From Orrella dioscoreae (GTDB lineage Bacteria > Pseudomonadota > Gammaproteobacteria > Burkholderiales > Burkholderiaceae_B): a stretch of DNA of 64,000 nucleotides. The DNA lies in NCBI RefSeq assembly GCF_900089455.2, contig NZ_LT907988.1, forward strand, positions 4,278,001 through 4,342,000, read 5' to 3'. The translations under genes and the position numbers were made by a program. Shown here piece after piece: positions 15,997 to 23,085 of this stretch (the first letter of the stretch is position 1; every line of letters begins with the position of its first letter). The notes below the pieces were generated by a model. The model was not told the DNA's origin and did no database searches. It worked only from the letters and a program-made list of their open reading frames with translations.

Positions 15997-17034
15997 ATGG
16001 CAATTACGCATACACACAAAGGCAAAAATCTCAAACTCCATAAAGCATTCAAGAGTCCTTCATGGGGAATGGACACGGTGCTAGTGACTGACACATGGGA
16101 CTACGTTTCACTGTGGCTAAAACGCAATAAAAAAGGTGATGCCCAATTTTATTGGGAACAAGCCAAGTCCTTCTATGAAGCCACAAAAATTCTGCCAAAA
16201 ACATCTGCGCCGCTTACGGCATATTATTGTTTTCTCAATGCTTCAAAGTGCTTGCTGACTGTCAAAGGCATTGCTTTCGATAAGCGACACGGCGTGTCTG
16301 GTTGGAGCAAATTAGGAAGGGTAAGCTTATCAAAAGAGATCGTGAAGCTACAAAACAAAGGAGTTCTCGCTGAATTATGTCGCTACTATGGGGAAACCAT
16401 AAACAAAAACACATACAGCATAAAAGACATCTTCTTTAATTTGCCATTTATCCATCGAGCCTATCACTTAACATTTACAAGTGAGCAACCGCTTTTTCTG
16501 CCGATTTCGAATCCTGAGTATGTACATGCGCCAGGATCAAAAAAATCCTGGTTTACTGCAACACTTGATCAACACTACGTTCATGGACAAACGGCAAGCC
16601 TACTGCCACCGACGTTCGAAAAGGATGCAGGAGACAACACATGCTACCGAGTACGCAGGAAGAAGAGATTCAATTGGACGAGAGGGGCTGTAAACGTAGA
16701 GTCGAATCTTGCCAATCTAACCAATTACCACCAAGACACTAGAAAGCATGTATTCTACATACACGGTCCGATGCGGCTATGGTATTTAAAGCGAAACAAA
16801 AGAAATCTGACTGGCTTTATCGAAAGACACAGCGTACCGTTAATTTTTTGCGCGATGCACAGACTTAGTGAATTAGCCAGGTACACACCAAACTATCTAG
16901 TCAAGCACTTTGATAGTCAACACAACTGGCTTTTAAGTGAGTTTATCCAGACCTCACCTCTTCAATTTATTGATGAGATATCTTCCGAAATTACTGGGCA
17001 AGAGTTTATGGTTCCTGGTCGAGCCAATAGGTAG
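15997..17034 (+). CDS. YaaC-like protein beside CBASS
   Basis: A 345-residue soluble protein that I place in the YaaC-like family. The N-terminal part has 'FYWEQAKSFYEATKILPKTS' and 'PLTAYYCFLNASKCLL', typical of that family, and the C-terminal part ends with 'HRLSELARYTPNYL' and 'LLSEFIQTSPLQFIDEISSE'. The molecular function of YaaC-like proteins is not established to my knowledge. It follows the SLATT gene by 90 bp on the same strand and shares its AT-rich composition, so it may be a third component of the defence operon or separate cargo. No catalytic motif is visible. Confidence 0.6.
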   Translation: MAITHTHKGKNLKLHKAFKSPSWGMDTVLVTDTWDYVSLWLKRNKKGDAQFYWEQAKSFYEATKILPKTSAPLTAYYCFLNASKCLLTVKGIAFDKRHGVSGWSKLGRVSLSKEIVKLQNKGVLAELCRYYGETINKNTYSIKDIFFNLPFIHRAYHLTFTSEQPLFLPISNPEYVHAPGSKKSWFTATLDQHYVHGQTASLLPPTFEKDAGDNTCYRVRRKKRFNWTRGAVNVESNLANLTNYHQDTRKHVFYIHGPMRLWYLKRNKRNLTGFIERHSVPLIFCAMHRLSELARYTPNYLVKHFDSQHNWLLSEFIQTSPLQFIDEISSEITGQEFMVPGRANR

Positions 17035-17140
17035 CCTAACCTGCTATCTGAATCTCCCCATGCGTTGTAGCCTTGTTCAGACAGATGCGCTCTGTTTCGG
17101 CATGTCGGACTACATAAGTTTGCCTCCGGCGTTTGACCTC

Positions 17141-17175
17141 ACTGTACCGAAATTTAGGTACAGTACAGGTACAGT
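17141..17175. promoter_or_regulatory. Arm-type repeats, right end
   Basis: GGTACAGT at 17157-17164 and 17168-17175 (starts 11 bp apart, as at the left end), plus an inverted copy ACTGTACC at 17141-17148. It lies 119 bp inside the right repeat in an otherwise gene-free 258-bp stretch. Probable integrase/excisionase binding sites. Confidence 0.6.
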
Positions 17176-17293
17176 GACCAGTTTTCACCAATTCGGTTAA
17201 AATACTCTAACCTACTGATTTAAAACTGGTTTTACCTATTTCAACCTACGCTAGAATTCGCCCCATTTCCCTGTAGAAACACTGTAAATCACC

Positions 17294-17356
17294 GACTCAA
17301 AATCCCCCGCCGCAAGGCGTGCCGGTTCGATTCCGGCCTCGGGCACCATTCAAAAA
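17294..17356 (+). repeat. attR of island 1: tRNA-Leu 3' half, copy 2
   Basis: Identical over 63 bp to 2861-2923. The 5' half of the tRNA is missing, so it is not a functional tRNA gene. It is also the left boundary of the second, decayed island. Confidence 0.93.
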
Positions 17357-17400
17357 TTTCCCAGAAATCAACAGCCTGGAAGTGTTCGCGGCACAAACCC

Positions 17401-17505
17401 AAGCGGGACGCCGAGGGCTGGGCGCGCCATACCTAAACGAGAGGGTATGCGGCGTGTACATCCAGCGCGCGCCGGCAGAACGCATGACGGTCGAGGCGGC
17501 TCTCC
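17401..17505 (+). pseudogene. Integrase gene fragment (second island)
   Basis: About 105 bp closely similar to 3138-3243 of the intact integrase. Reading one frame gives 'GVYIQRAPAERMTVEAAL', identical to residues 48-65 of that enzyme. Relative to the left end, about 170 bp (attL flank plus the first 29 codons) is deleted just before it, and the catalytic domain is absent. The fragment runs in frame toward the first SMR gene. Confidence 0.88.
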
Positions 17506-17517
17506 CACGGCCATTTG

Positions 17518-17539
17518 TGTACACTTGTACACTTATTAT
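17518..17539 (+). promoter_or_regulatory. Putative promoter/operator of the SMR-TetR operon
   Basis: A perfect tandem 8-mer TGTACACT at 17518-17525 and 17526-17533, which also contains the palindromic GTGTAC-ACTT-GTACAC arrangement. It runs into TATTAT (17534-17539), a good -10 element. Placed 14 bp before the SMR gene, it is a plausible binding site for the TetR protein encoded downstream. Confidence 0.5.
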
Positions 17540-17552
17540 CCTGGGAGGCAAT

Positions 17553-17867
17553 GTGGCCGTACCTACGCTCGTTCTAGGTGCTTTGTGCAGCACCCTGGGC
17601 ACCTTGGCCCTCAAAGGCTCGGCGCGATTCCGAAAACCCGTTCCCACGGCATTGGCATTGCTGTGCTACGCCGGTTCGACCGTGCTGCTGGCGCGCGCGA
17701 TGACCTTGATGCCAGTGGCGCTGGCGCATGCCGTGTGGACGGGACTGGTCGCACTCGCCTTGCTGGCCATCGACCGATGGGTGTTCCGCCTGTCTTTGTC
17801 CGGTAGCCGCGTAGCGGGCTTTCTCTGTGTCCTGGCGGGTATTTCCGTGCTGGGGGCCTGGGCATGA
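17553..17867 (+). CDS. SMR-family efflux subunit A, lacking the key glutamate
   Basis: A 104-residue, four-helix SMR protein. The GTG start is preceded by GGGAGG. It keeps the SMR features 'LGTLALKGS' and 'ALAHAVWTGLVALAL'. In EmrE the first helix has the drug/proton-binding Glu in 'AEVIGT'; here the aligned sequence is 'CSTLGT', so Ser13 replaces it. It overlaps the second SMR gene by ATGA, suggesting a heterodimeric pump like EbrAB/MdtIJ. A homodimer of this subunit should not transport in the usual way. The substrate (quaternary ammonium compound, polyamine or guanidinium) is unknown. Confidence 0.85.
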   Translation: MAVPTLVLGALCSTLGTLALKGSARFRKPVPTALALLCYAGSTVLLARAMTLMPVALAHAVWTGLVALALLAIDRWVFRLSLSGSRVAGFLCVLAGISVLGAWA

Positions 17868-18211
17868 CGCAATCGCCTACGCTGCGGACGTGGTTGCTGC
17901 TGCTGGCGACGGTGTTCGCTGAAGCAGGTGCGACCTCGTTGCTGAAATATTCGGATGGCTTCCAGCGCATCGCGCCCGGCCTGATGTCATTTGGCGTCTA
18001 TGTGCTGGTGCTTTTCCTGTTCTCGCATGTGCTGGCGAGTATCCCCGCGAGCGTGGCCTATACCGTCTGGACCGGCCTGGGCACCTTGCTGCTGATCTTG
18101 TCCGGCTGGGTCTTCTTCGGCGAGGCCATGACCCTGGTCAACCTCGCTGGCATTGCCCTGATTGTTATCGGCGTGATACTGATCAACCGCAGGCAGGGCT
18201 CGTCGTCATGA
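17864..18211 (+). CDS. SMR-family efflux subunit B
   Basis: A 115-residue protein with four membrane helices. It has the conserved membrane glutamate (E20 in 'VFAEAGATSLLKYSDGF') and the SMR helix-3 sequence 'SVAYTVWTGLGTLLL'. It overlaps subunit A upstream and the TetR gene downstream by 4 bp each, so three genes are translationally coupled. It probably supplies the only proton/substrate-coupling Glu of the heterodimer. Proton-driven efflux of small cationic compounds is the family role. Confidence 0.9.
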   Translation: MTQSPTLRTWLLLLATVFAEAGATSLLKYSDGFQRIAPGLMSFGVYVLVLFLFSHVLASIPASVAYTVWTGLGTLLLILSGWVFFGEAMTLVNLAGIALIVIGVILINRRQGSSS

Positions 18212-18792
18212 CCAGGGCGCAGGGCAAGCGAGGCGCGGGCGACCCCGGACGACGCGACCGCCTGGTTGATGCGGCGCTGTCCCTGATGTTGACCCAAGGC
18301 GTTCAAGGCGTCAGCCACAGGGCCGTGGCCGCCGAAGCGAACGTGCCGCTGGGATCGACCACCTACTACTTCCGCGATCTGGACGTGCTGCTGATGGCCT
18401 CTGTTGAACGCCTCACGCAGCGTCGGCAGAGGGAAATGGACGCCTGGAGCGCAGAGATTGCCTCACTGGATGCGTTGATCACCATGCTGGCCGAACTGAT
18501 CATCACACGCCTGACGCGCGACCGGCAGGAAACCATGCTGTCGTACGAACTGTATTTCTTGGCCTTGCGCCGTACAGCATTCCGCTTCTACAACGAGGCG
18601 TCCATGCAAGTGCTTCGGGACACCATTCGGCGCTTTGCAGATGAGGATACGACTCGGGCCCTGACCGCGCAGGTGAATGGGCTTTTGATTGAAGGGCTGC
18701 TGTCTGCGCGCATCCCGACGCGTGAGGATTTACTCGCGGCACTACGCGCTACCTGCGGTTCCCTCTATAGCGGCCATCATTCAAAAACGTGA
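18208..18792 (+). CDS. TetR/AcrR-family repressor of the SMR genes
   Basis: A 194-residue regulator. The N-terminal HTH (about 15-60) contains 'RLVDAALSLMLTQGVQGVSH' and 'VPLGSTTYYFRDLDVLL', typical of TetR; the C-terminal ligand domain is helical. It is coupled to the SMR pair by an ATGA overlap and probably represses the operon through the tandem TGTACACT site. The last five codons ('HHSKT') read through CATTCAAAAAC, the sequence that follows the tRNA CCA end in the attachment repeats. The present C-terminus may therefore have been made by recombination at a third attachment site. Confidence 0.88.
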   Translation: MTRAQGKRGAGDPGRRDRLVDAALSLMLTQGVQGVSHRAVAAEANVPLGSTTYYFRDLDVLLMASVERLTQRRQREMDAWSAEIASLDALITMLAELIITRLTRDRQETMLSYELYFLALRRTAFRFYNEASMQVLRDTIRRFADEDTTRALTAQVNGLLIEGLLSARIPTREDLLAALRATCGSLYSGHHSKT

Positions 18793-18834
18793 AAGGCGTG
18801 CCGGTTCGATTCGGATCTCGGGCACCATTCCAAA
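18793..18834 (+). repeat. Third, decayed tRNA-Leu 3' end (att relic)
   Basis: The T-arm and acceptor 3' strand plus CCA and ATTC are recognisable but with mismatches (TTCGGATCTCGGGC instead of TTCCGGCCTCGGGC). It marks the end of the second island or the former right end of a third insertion. Confidence 0.8.
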
Positions 18835-18933
18835 AATCCGGAAGTGTTTTCCAGCACAAACCCCGTGCCAAGGTGTGTTTTGAGAAAGTGCTCAGGTGCA
18901 ATGTTGCGGCGCCAGTCCCACCCCGTAGCACTC

Positions 18934-19003
18934 ATGGTTACGACGGCTAAAACCTTCCGGAGTCTTTGAAATCCCGCATCCGCAAGGCTGGCTGGCCCGC
19001 CGT
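18934..19003 (+). pseudogene. Integrase 5' fragment (third insertion)
   Basis: About 70 bp aligned with the first 23 codons of the intact integrase (3049-3118), preceded by the same upstream leader (matching from about 2943). A TGA falls at codon 12, and the gene is cut off at the BLUF-EAL gene. In the leader one of the two GGTACAGT boxes is deleted and the other mutated (GGTGCAAT). Confidence 0.85.
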
Positions 19004-19005
19004 TC

Positions 19006-20235
19006 CTACGCGCCAGGCAATTCTCGAATACGTTCGGGCCAACTGATGGCCGGAATGGCATTCAACGCCGGCCGGGCGAACAAATACCCCTGGAACCGCC
19101 GGACGCCCGCGGCACTCAGCCAGCAGAACTCCTCCAGCGTCTCCACCCCTTCCGCCACCGGCGTGATGCCCATGGCCGTGCACGCCTGGACGATGGCCCG
19201 CACGATCGCCTGGCGGGAGCCATCCAGATGGATGTTCTGCAGAATCTTCCGGTCTATCTTCAGCTTGTCAGGCTGGAACTCGGCCAGCAGGGAAAGCCCT
19301 GCGAACCCCGCACCGAAGTCATCGATGGCCACGCCGATGCCTGCCTTGCGCAGCTGCTTGATGGCGGCTCCGAACGCGTCCAGGCGTGAGATGGCCTCCT
19401 GTTCGGTCACCTCCACGATGACTTGGCTGGGACGCAGGCCACTGGCTGAAATCTGGCCCAGCAGACGGTCCACCGCGTTCGGCACGCCGATCAGGGACAT
19501 GGGGAACAGATTCACCGATACCTTGGCATCCTCGATCTTCAATCGGGAGGCCAATTGGAATGCGAACGCCTTGGATTCCAGGTCGGCCACATAGCGTTGT
19601 TCAGGCGTCAGTGAGTCGAAGAGCTGCTCGGGCGAGCCACCCGTGCTGCTGCGAAGCAGGCACTCGAAGGACGTGACTTCACGGCGCAACGCGTCGACGA
19701 TGGGCTGCAATGCGAACTGGTAGGGCTGACCCGGCAGCAGGTGTTCTCCGGTGCCTGCGGGCGCGGGCTGTGCAACGCAACGCCACTCCGACGCCAGGTC
19801 ACTCTCGGCCATCAGGGCGGCCCCGCCTGGCCCTGCGTGCAGCAGCAGGATCTTCAGCACGCGGTCGTCGCTGAGGGTGGGATCCACCTGCTCCTTCAAC
19901 TGATTCAGGATGGCCGCGGAGGCCTCCTCGGCGCCATGGCCCCTGAGATCGACCATGAGCATCTCGTCGCCGTCGAAGCGACGCAAGGGTGCGTAATCAC
20001 GCAGCAGCTGCACCACGTGATGATGGCGACGATCCTGCCGGATGGTGTCGAACAAGCCGTCCAGCGCGCGCTCGGGCCCCTCGAGCAGTTGCACGAAATG
20101 GACGCCGTCGAACAGCAGGACGCCGGTGACCCCGATTGACTTGTTGCGCAATCGGGCGGCCCCCAGCAGTTGGTGAATACCTTCTTCGGTCAGCTGCGCG
20201 CTGGCGCGGCTGCGATATACCAACGTCGAAAGCAT
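19006..20235 (-). CDS. BLUF-domain photoreceptor with EAL phosphodiesterase domain
   Basis: A 409-residue protein. Residues 1-95 form a BLUF blue-light FAD domain with Y7 ('TLVYRSRA'), N31 ('RLRNKSIGVTG') and Q49 ('HFVQLLEG'). From about 165 is an EAL c-di-GMP phosphodiesterase domain: 'SFECLLRSS' (EAL changed to ECL, Glu kept), 'VSVNLFPMSL', 'VIVEVTEQEA', 'AIDDFGAGFAGLSLL', 'KLKID', 'VAEGVET' and 'RFQGYLF'. The catalytic residues seem present, so it should lower c-di-GMP in response to blue light, as in BlrP1. The start was chosen at 'MLSTLVYRS' with AAGG upstream. Its 3' end abuts the island remnants. Confidence 0.92.
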   Translation of the reverse strand: MLSTLVYRSRASAQLTEEGIHQLLGAARLRNKSIGVTGVLLFDGVHFVQLLEGPERALDGLFDTIRQDRRHHHVVQLLRDYAPLRRFDGDEMLMVDLRGHGAEEASAAILNQLKEQVDPTLSDDRVLKILLLHAGPGGAALMAESDLASEWRCVAQPAPAGTGEHLLPGQPYQFALQPIVDALRREVTSFECLLRSSTGGSPEQLFDSLTPEQRYVADLESKAFAFQLASRLKIEDAKVSVNLFPMSLIGVPNAVDRLLGQISASGLRPSQVIVEVTEQEAISRLDAFGAAIKQLRKAGIGVAIDDFGAGFAGLSLLAEFQPDKLKIDRKILQNIHLDGSRQAIVRAIVQACTAMGITPVAEGVETLEEFCWLSAAGVRRFQGYLFARPALNAIPAISWPERIRELPGA

Positions 20236-20377
20236 GGCACCTTGTCTTCCAAGAAAAAATAGGACTTCAACGCGCCAACCGTAGCACAGGCCTTGGCACC
20301 GAACCACACCGGCGAGCCTGGACCACGTCAGCCTTGCCCACGCCATGCCTGGCGCCCGCGCCCCCAACCCTGGCTTG

Positions 20378-21622
20378 CTACTCCAGCAATCTCACCGTTT
20401 CCGGGTTGTAGTCCGAATAGGCACTGCCGCAAGCCACATGCGGGCCGGCGCCTGGCGGCATGCCCGTGGCCCTGAGCGCGCGCCTTTCCCGGGTTTCATC
20501 GACCTGCACGAAACGCTCGCCCGCGACAGTCCCGTCCGGCAGGAAATAAAGCATCACGCGTTGCAGGGTCGACTGCCCGCGCACGGGGGTGGGGTCGCGG
20601 AAATCAGGCACCCGCAATGACGCCGTCTGCCAGGCGTCCGGGGCGTCCACGGTCTGCCAGCGCAGCGAAAGCGGCTGGTCGATGTCGACGAAGGCGCCGC
20701 CCAGGCGCCGGGGATAGTCTCGGCACGCTGCCGGGAACGGTGGCTGCGGCGGGATGGCGCGTTCGCCGAGGTCCAGGGTCTGGCCGTTGATTTCCAGCCT
20801 GGCGATGGCGCTGCCGGCATAAGCCTGTGCCACGAACAGCACCAGCCCCTGCACCCGCTTCTCCTCCAGGATCTGTTCCGTCATGCCCGACAGGTGCCGC
20901 AGCACGGGCACGGCCTCCACGCGATCCGGATAGTGGAAATACAGGTACGCCAGCCGGGGCGTTTCTTGCCGGCCCAGGATCCGGACCAGCGGCGCCAGGT
21001 CCGGGACGGGGCGGCGGGCCAGCGGCAGCGAGGCGCCGGGGGCGCCGCCCGCTGACCGATACGTGTAGCGGTCGATGCCGTCCTTCAGGCGCGCGCCGTC
21101 ATAGGGAAACTCGCCCGACGCGATGAAGGCCGGATCGGGATAGCGCGTGAAGGTCGTGAACCGTCCCGGCTCTCGCGGCGACATCGGCAGGGACGGCCCG
21201 CCGCCGGAAGACGTGCTGGCATAGGGCCGCGTGTCCGGCCACAGATCGCCCCCGGCCAGATTGATGTGCGTCTCCGTGATGGGGCCGTGGGCGGCGTCGA
21301 ACTGGCTATGCCGGCTGCGTTGCAGGGCGTCGGCAATCGGCACGATGGACAGCGCCGCCAGGGTGGGCAGGAACAGCAGTGCATGGATGCGGCCCGGCGT
21401 CCGGCCGCGGTCGCGCGCCAGGTAGACGACCCACGCGATGAGCAGAAGGAGGGCGAGCGGCACGCCCACCCAGATCGCGCCCGTGATCAGCGCGACGGCG
21501 CCCCAGCCAAGGTTGGGCGTGGTGACCGCGACTAGGCCCAGCAGCGCAAGCCAGGCGGCCAGCAGGCACGACAGGATGAGGCCGGCAAGATAGCGCCGAT
21601 AGGAGATGGGCGTGGCAGTCAT
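20378..21622 (-). CDS. Hypothetical membrane protein
   Basis: A 414-residue protein with three N-terminal membrane helices (about 12-34, 42-66 and 82-100, including 'GLILSCLLAAWLALLGLVAV'). A large Pro- and Arg-rich extracytoplasmic domain containing 'RLEINGQTLDLGERAIPPQ' and a Cys pair region follows. I do not recognise a family. Its start overlaps the stop of the upstream gene (21619) by 4 bp, so the two form an operon and probably act together at the envelope. Confidence 0.7.
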   Translation of the reverse strand: MTATPISYRRYLAGLILSCLLAAWLALLGLVAVTTPNLGWGAVALITGAIWVGVPLALLLLIAWVVYLARDRGRTPGRIHALLFLPTLAALSIVPIADALQRSRHSQFDAAHGPITETHINLAGGDLWPDTRPYASTSSGGGPSLPMSPREPGRFTTFTRYPDPAFIASGEFPYDGARLKDGIDRYTYRSAGGAPGASLPLARRPVPDLAPLVRILGRQETPRLAYLYFHYPDRVEAVPVLRHLSGMTEQILEEKRVQGLVLFVAQAYAGSAIARLEINGQTLDLGERAIPPQPPFPAACRDYPRRLGGAFVDIDQPLSLRWQTVDAPDAWQTASLRVPDFRDPTPVRGQSTLQRVMLYFLPDGTVAGERFVQVDETRERRALRATGMPPGAGPHVACGSAYSDYNPETVRLLE

Positions 21623-22938
21623 TCGGCGGTGCTGGGTAGCGTAGGCGGATAATCGATTTCGATGGGGTCCCGGGCGTAGACCGGGCCGGGCAGGCTGGGC
21701 GCGGTCAGCACGGGCCGGACGCGGTAGCGCCCGGGCGCGAGCCCTGGCGGGAAGAAGGGCACATACGCCTGGCCCTCTTCGGCGGCATGGAAAATGACAT
21801 GGCGCTCGTCATGCCTTTCGATGGGGTTGTCGTCCAGCGTGCGCGTTTCCCCGGGCTTCAGGGAAAGGGTGGAGAGGTCATAGAGCTTGTGCACGGTGCT
21901 GGCGCCGTCCGCGCCGGTGAATATCAGGTGGATCTCGGCGCCGTAGATGTCGATGTCCGACTCGCCCTTGTGATCCACCAACAGCGTGAAGAGGTTGCGG
22001 TAATAGTCCGGCTCGTCGACGGCATCCCGATAGTCCATCGCCCAAAGCGTGAGGGGCGCCAAGGGCGCCGCCGACGCGTCGTAGCGGCGCGCCAGGTCGT
22101 AGGCGTCCTTCAGCGACACCCAGCGCACGATCCGGCCGGCCTTGCCTTCATAGCCGATCTGCATCCATGCCTCTCCCCGGAACGCCAGCAGGGTGGTCCT
22201 GTCTCCTTCGACCAGGTAGCCCGGCGTGACAGCCTGTTCATCGGGCGCCGAATAGAGCGCAAGGCGCGGCACCGGCACCTGCCACTGCGCCGGCGCGCCG
22301 CCGTCCCCGGATGGCAGGACGGCCTCGGTCAGCACCGTGCCTTGCCGGTCGTACATGACGCCCAGCGCGGGCTTGCCGAAATAAGGCCACTGGAACGTTT
22401 CCTCCGGCTCGCGCGTCTGGCCGGCCAGCCACATCACACCGCCGGGCTCGACCCGCAGGAGGTCGGCATGCCAGCGCGGCCCGCCCCGGCAACTGCTGCG
22501 CAGCGTCCTGCGCGCGACGAGGCGCTCCACGTGCCAGAGTCCCTTGCCGTTCTGCCGTTCCTGGATGGACTCCGGCACCTCGAATGGCACATAGGCCTTG
22601 GCGCCCGGGTCGTAGCGCCAGATGGCGTACGCAAGGTTGACCATGCCCGCGCGCAGGCTGAGCGAGACGTCCGGATGGCCGTCGAAGTCGTAATCCAGCG
22701 CATCGAAGTCCGGCCCCGCCCCTTCCTCGACGTCGTCCTCCGACAGGAGCGGCAGGCTGGCCCCGTCCGGCTGGATCAACACATAGTCCGGGCCTTGTTT
22801 CTCGATCCGCGCGGAAACGCCGGGCTCGGGCGACAGGGGCAACAGGACCTGGCCGTCGCTGGCGGACACGGGCGTACCGGCAAGGCAGGAGGCGGCAAGG
22901 ACCGCCCTCAAGGCAAATGTCCGGAACAGGGCCGGCAT
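21619..22938 (-). CDS. Hypothetical secreted protein, coupled to the next membrane gene
   Basis: A 439-residue protein with a signal peptide ('MPALFRTFALRAVLAASCLA', cleavage near 'VSA'). The ATG at 22938 has GGAGAGAG upstream and is preferred over longer frames. 'DALDYDFDGHPDVSL' is an Asp-rich, calcium-loop-like motif as in FG-GAP/XAC2610-type repeats; other parts are beta-rich, with an SH3-like 'AFRGEAWMQIGYEGKAGRIV'. It may be a periplasmic or outer-membrane-associated protein. It is the first gene of a two-gene operon and runs divergently from the disulfide protein at 23086. Function unknown. Confidence 0.7.
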   Translation of the reverse strand: MPALFRTFALRAVLAASCLAGTPVSASDGQVLLPLSPEPGVSARIEKQGPDYVLIQPDGASLPLLSEDDVEEGAGPDFDALDYDFDGHPDVSLSLRAGMVNLAYAIWRYDPGAKAYVPFEVPESIQERQNGKGLWHVERLVARRTLRSSCRGGPRWHADLLRVEPGGVMWLAGQTREPEETFQWPYFGKPALGVMYDRQGTVLTEAVLPSGDGGAPAQWQVPVPRLALYSAPDEQAVTPGYLVEGDRTTLLAFRGEAWMQIGYEGKAGRIVRWVSLKDAYDLARRYDASAAPLAPLTLWAMDYRDAVDEPDYYRNLFTLLVDHKGESDIDIYGAEIHLIFTGADGASTVHKLYDLSTLSLKPGETRTLDDNPIERHDERHVIFHAAEEGQAYVPFFPPGLAPGRYRVRPVLTAPSLPGPVYARDPIEIDYPPTLPSTAE

Positions 22939-23085
22939 GGAATTCTCTCTCCACATGACAGGGCGTGATTTTAAGGACAAGGGACACACGCACGGGAATG
23001 TCGTAACAGCTCACTACATTTGCCGCGCCCCGCCAGCGCCGTCGCTATGATTCCCACCGATCGACAACCAGCCGGAGAGGAAGGC

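Larger units (their letters stand above)
2861..17356 (+). mobile_element. Integrated mobilizable element (IME/plasmid-like) at tRNA-Leu
   Basis: A 14.5-kb island bounded by a 63-bp direct repeat of the tRNA-Leu 3' end, with an intact tyrosine integrase next to the left repeat. It carries a candidate oriT, DnaA box plus iterons, an HTH gene, a replication-type gene, mobC and relaxase, an isolated VirB5/EexN/VirB6 block, a VbhA-type antitoxin and a CBASS defence operon. It has no mating-pair ATPases (VirB4/VirB11), no VirD4 coupling protein and no phage structural genes. It should therefore be mobilizable rather than self-transmissible. Base composition drops sharply from about 14.0 to 17.2 kb. 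Confidence 0.9.
17294..18834 (+). mobile_element. Remnant of a second island carrying an SMR efflux cassette
   Basis: About 1.5 kb between the second tRNA 3' copy and a third, decayed copy. It contains an integrase fragment (17401-17505), two SMR genes and a TetR gene. All mobility functions are gone, leaving only the resistance-type cassette. Confidence 0.7.

Noticed and set aside
17294-17345. Second tRNA-Leu gene
   Set aside because: Only the part from the anticodon loop to CCA is present; the acceptor 5' strand and D-arm are missing, so it is an attachment-site copy.
2861-17356. Island as a prophage
   Set aside because: Integrase and tRNA target fit a phage, but no capsid, tail, terminase or lysis genes are present, whereas relaxase, mobC and T4SS genes are.
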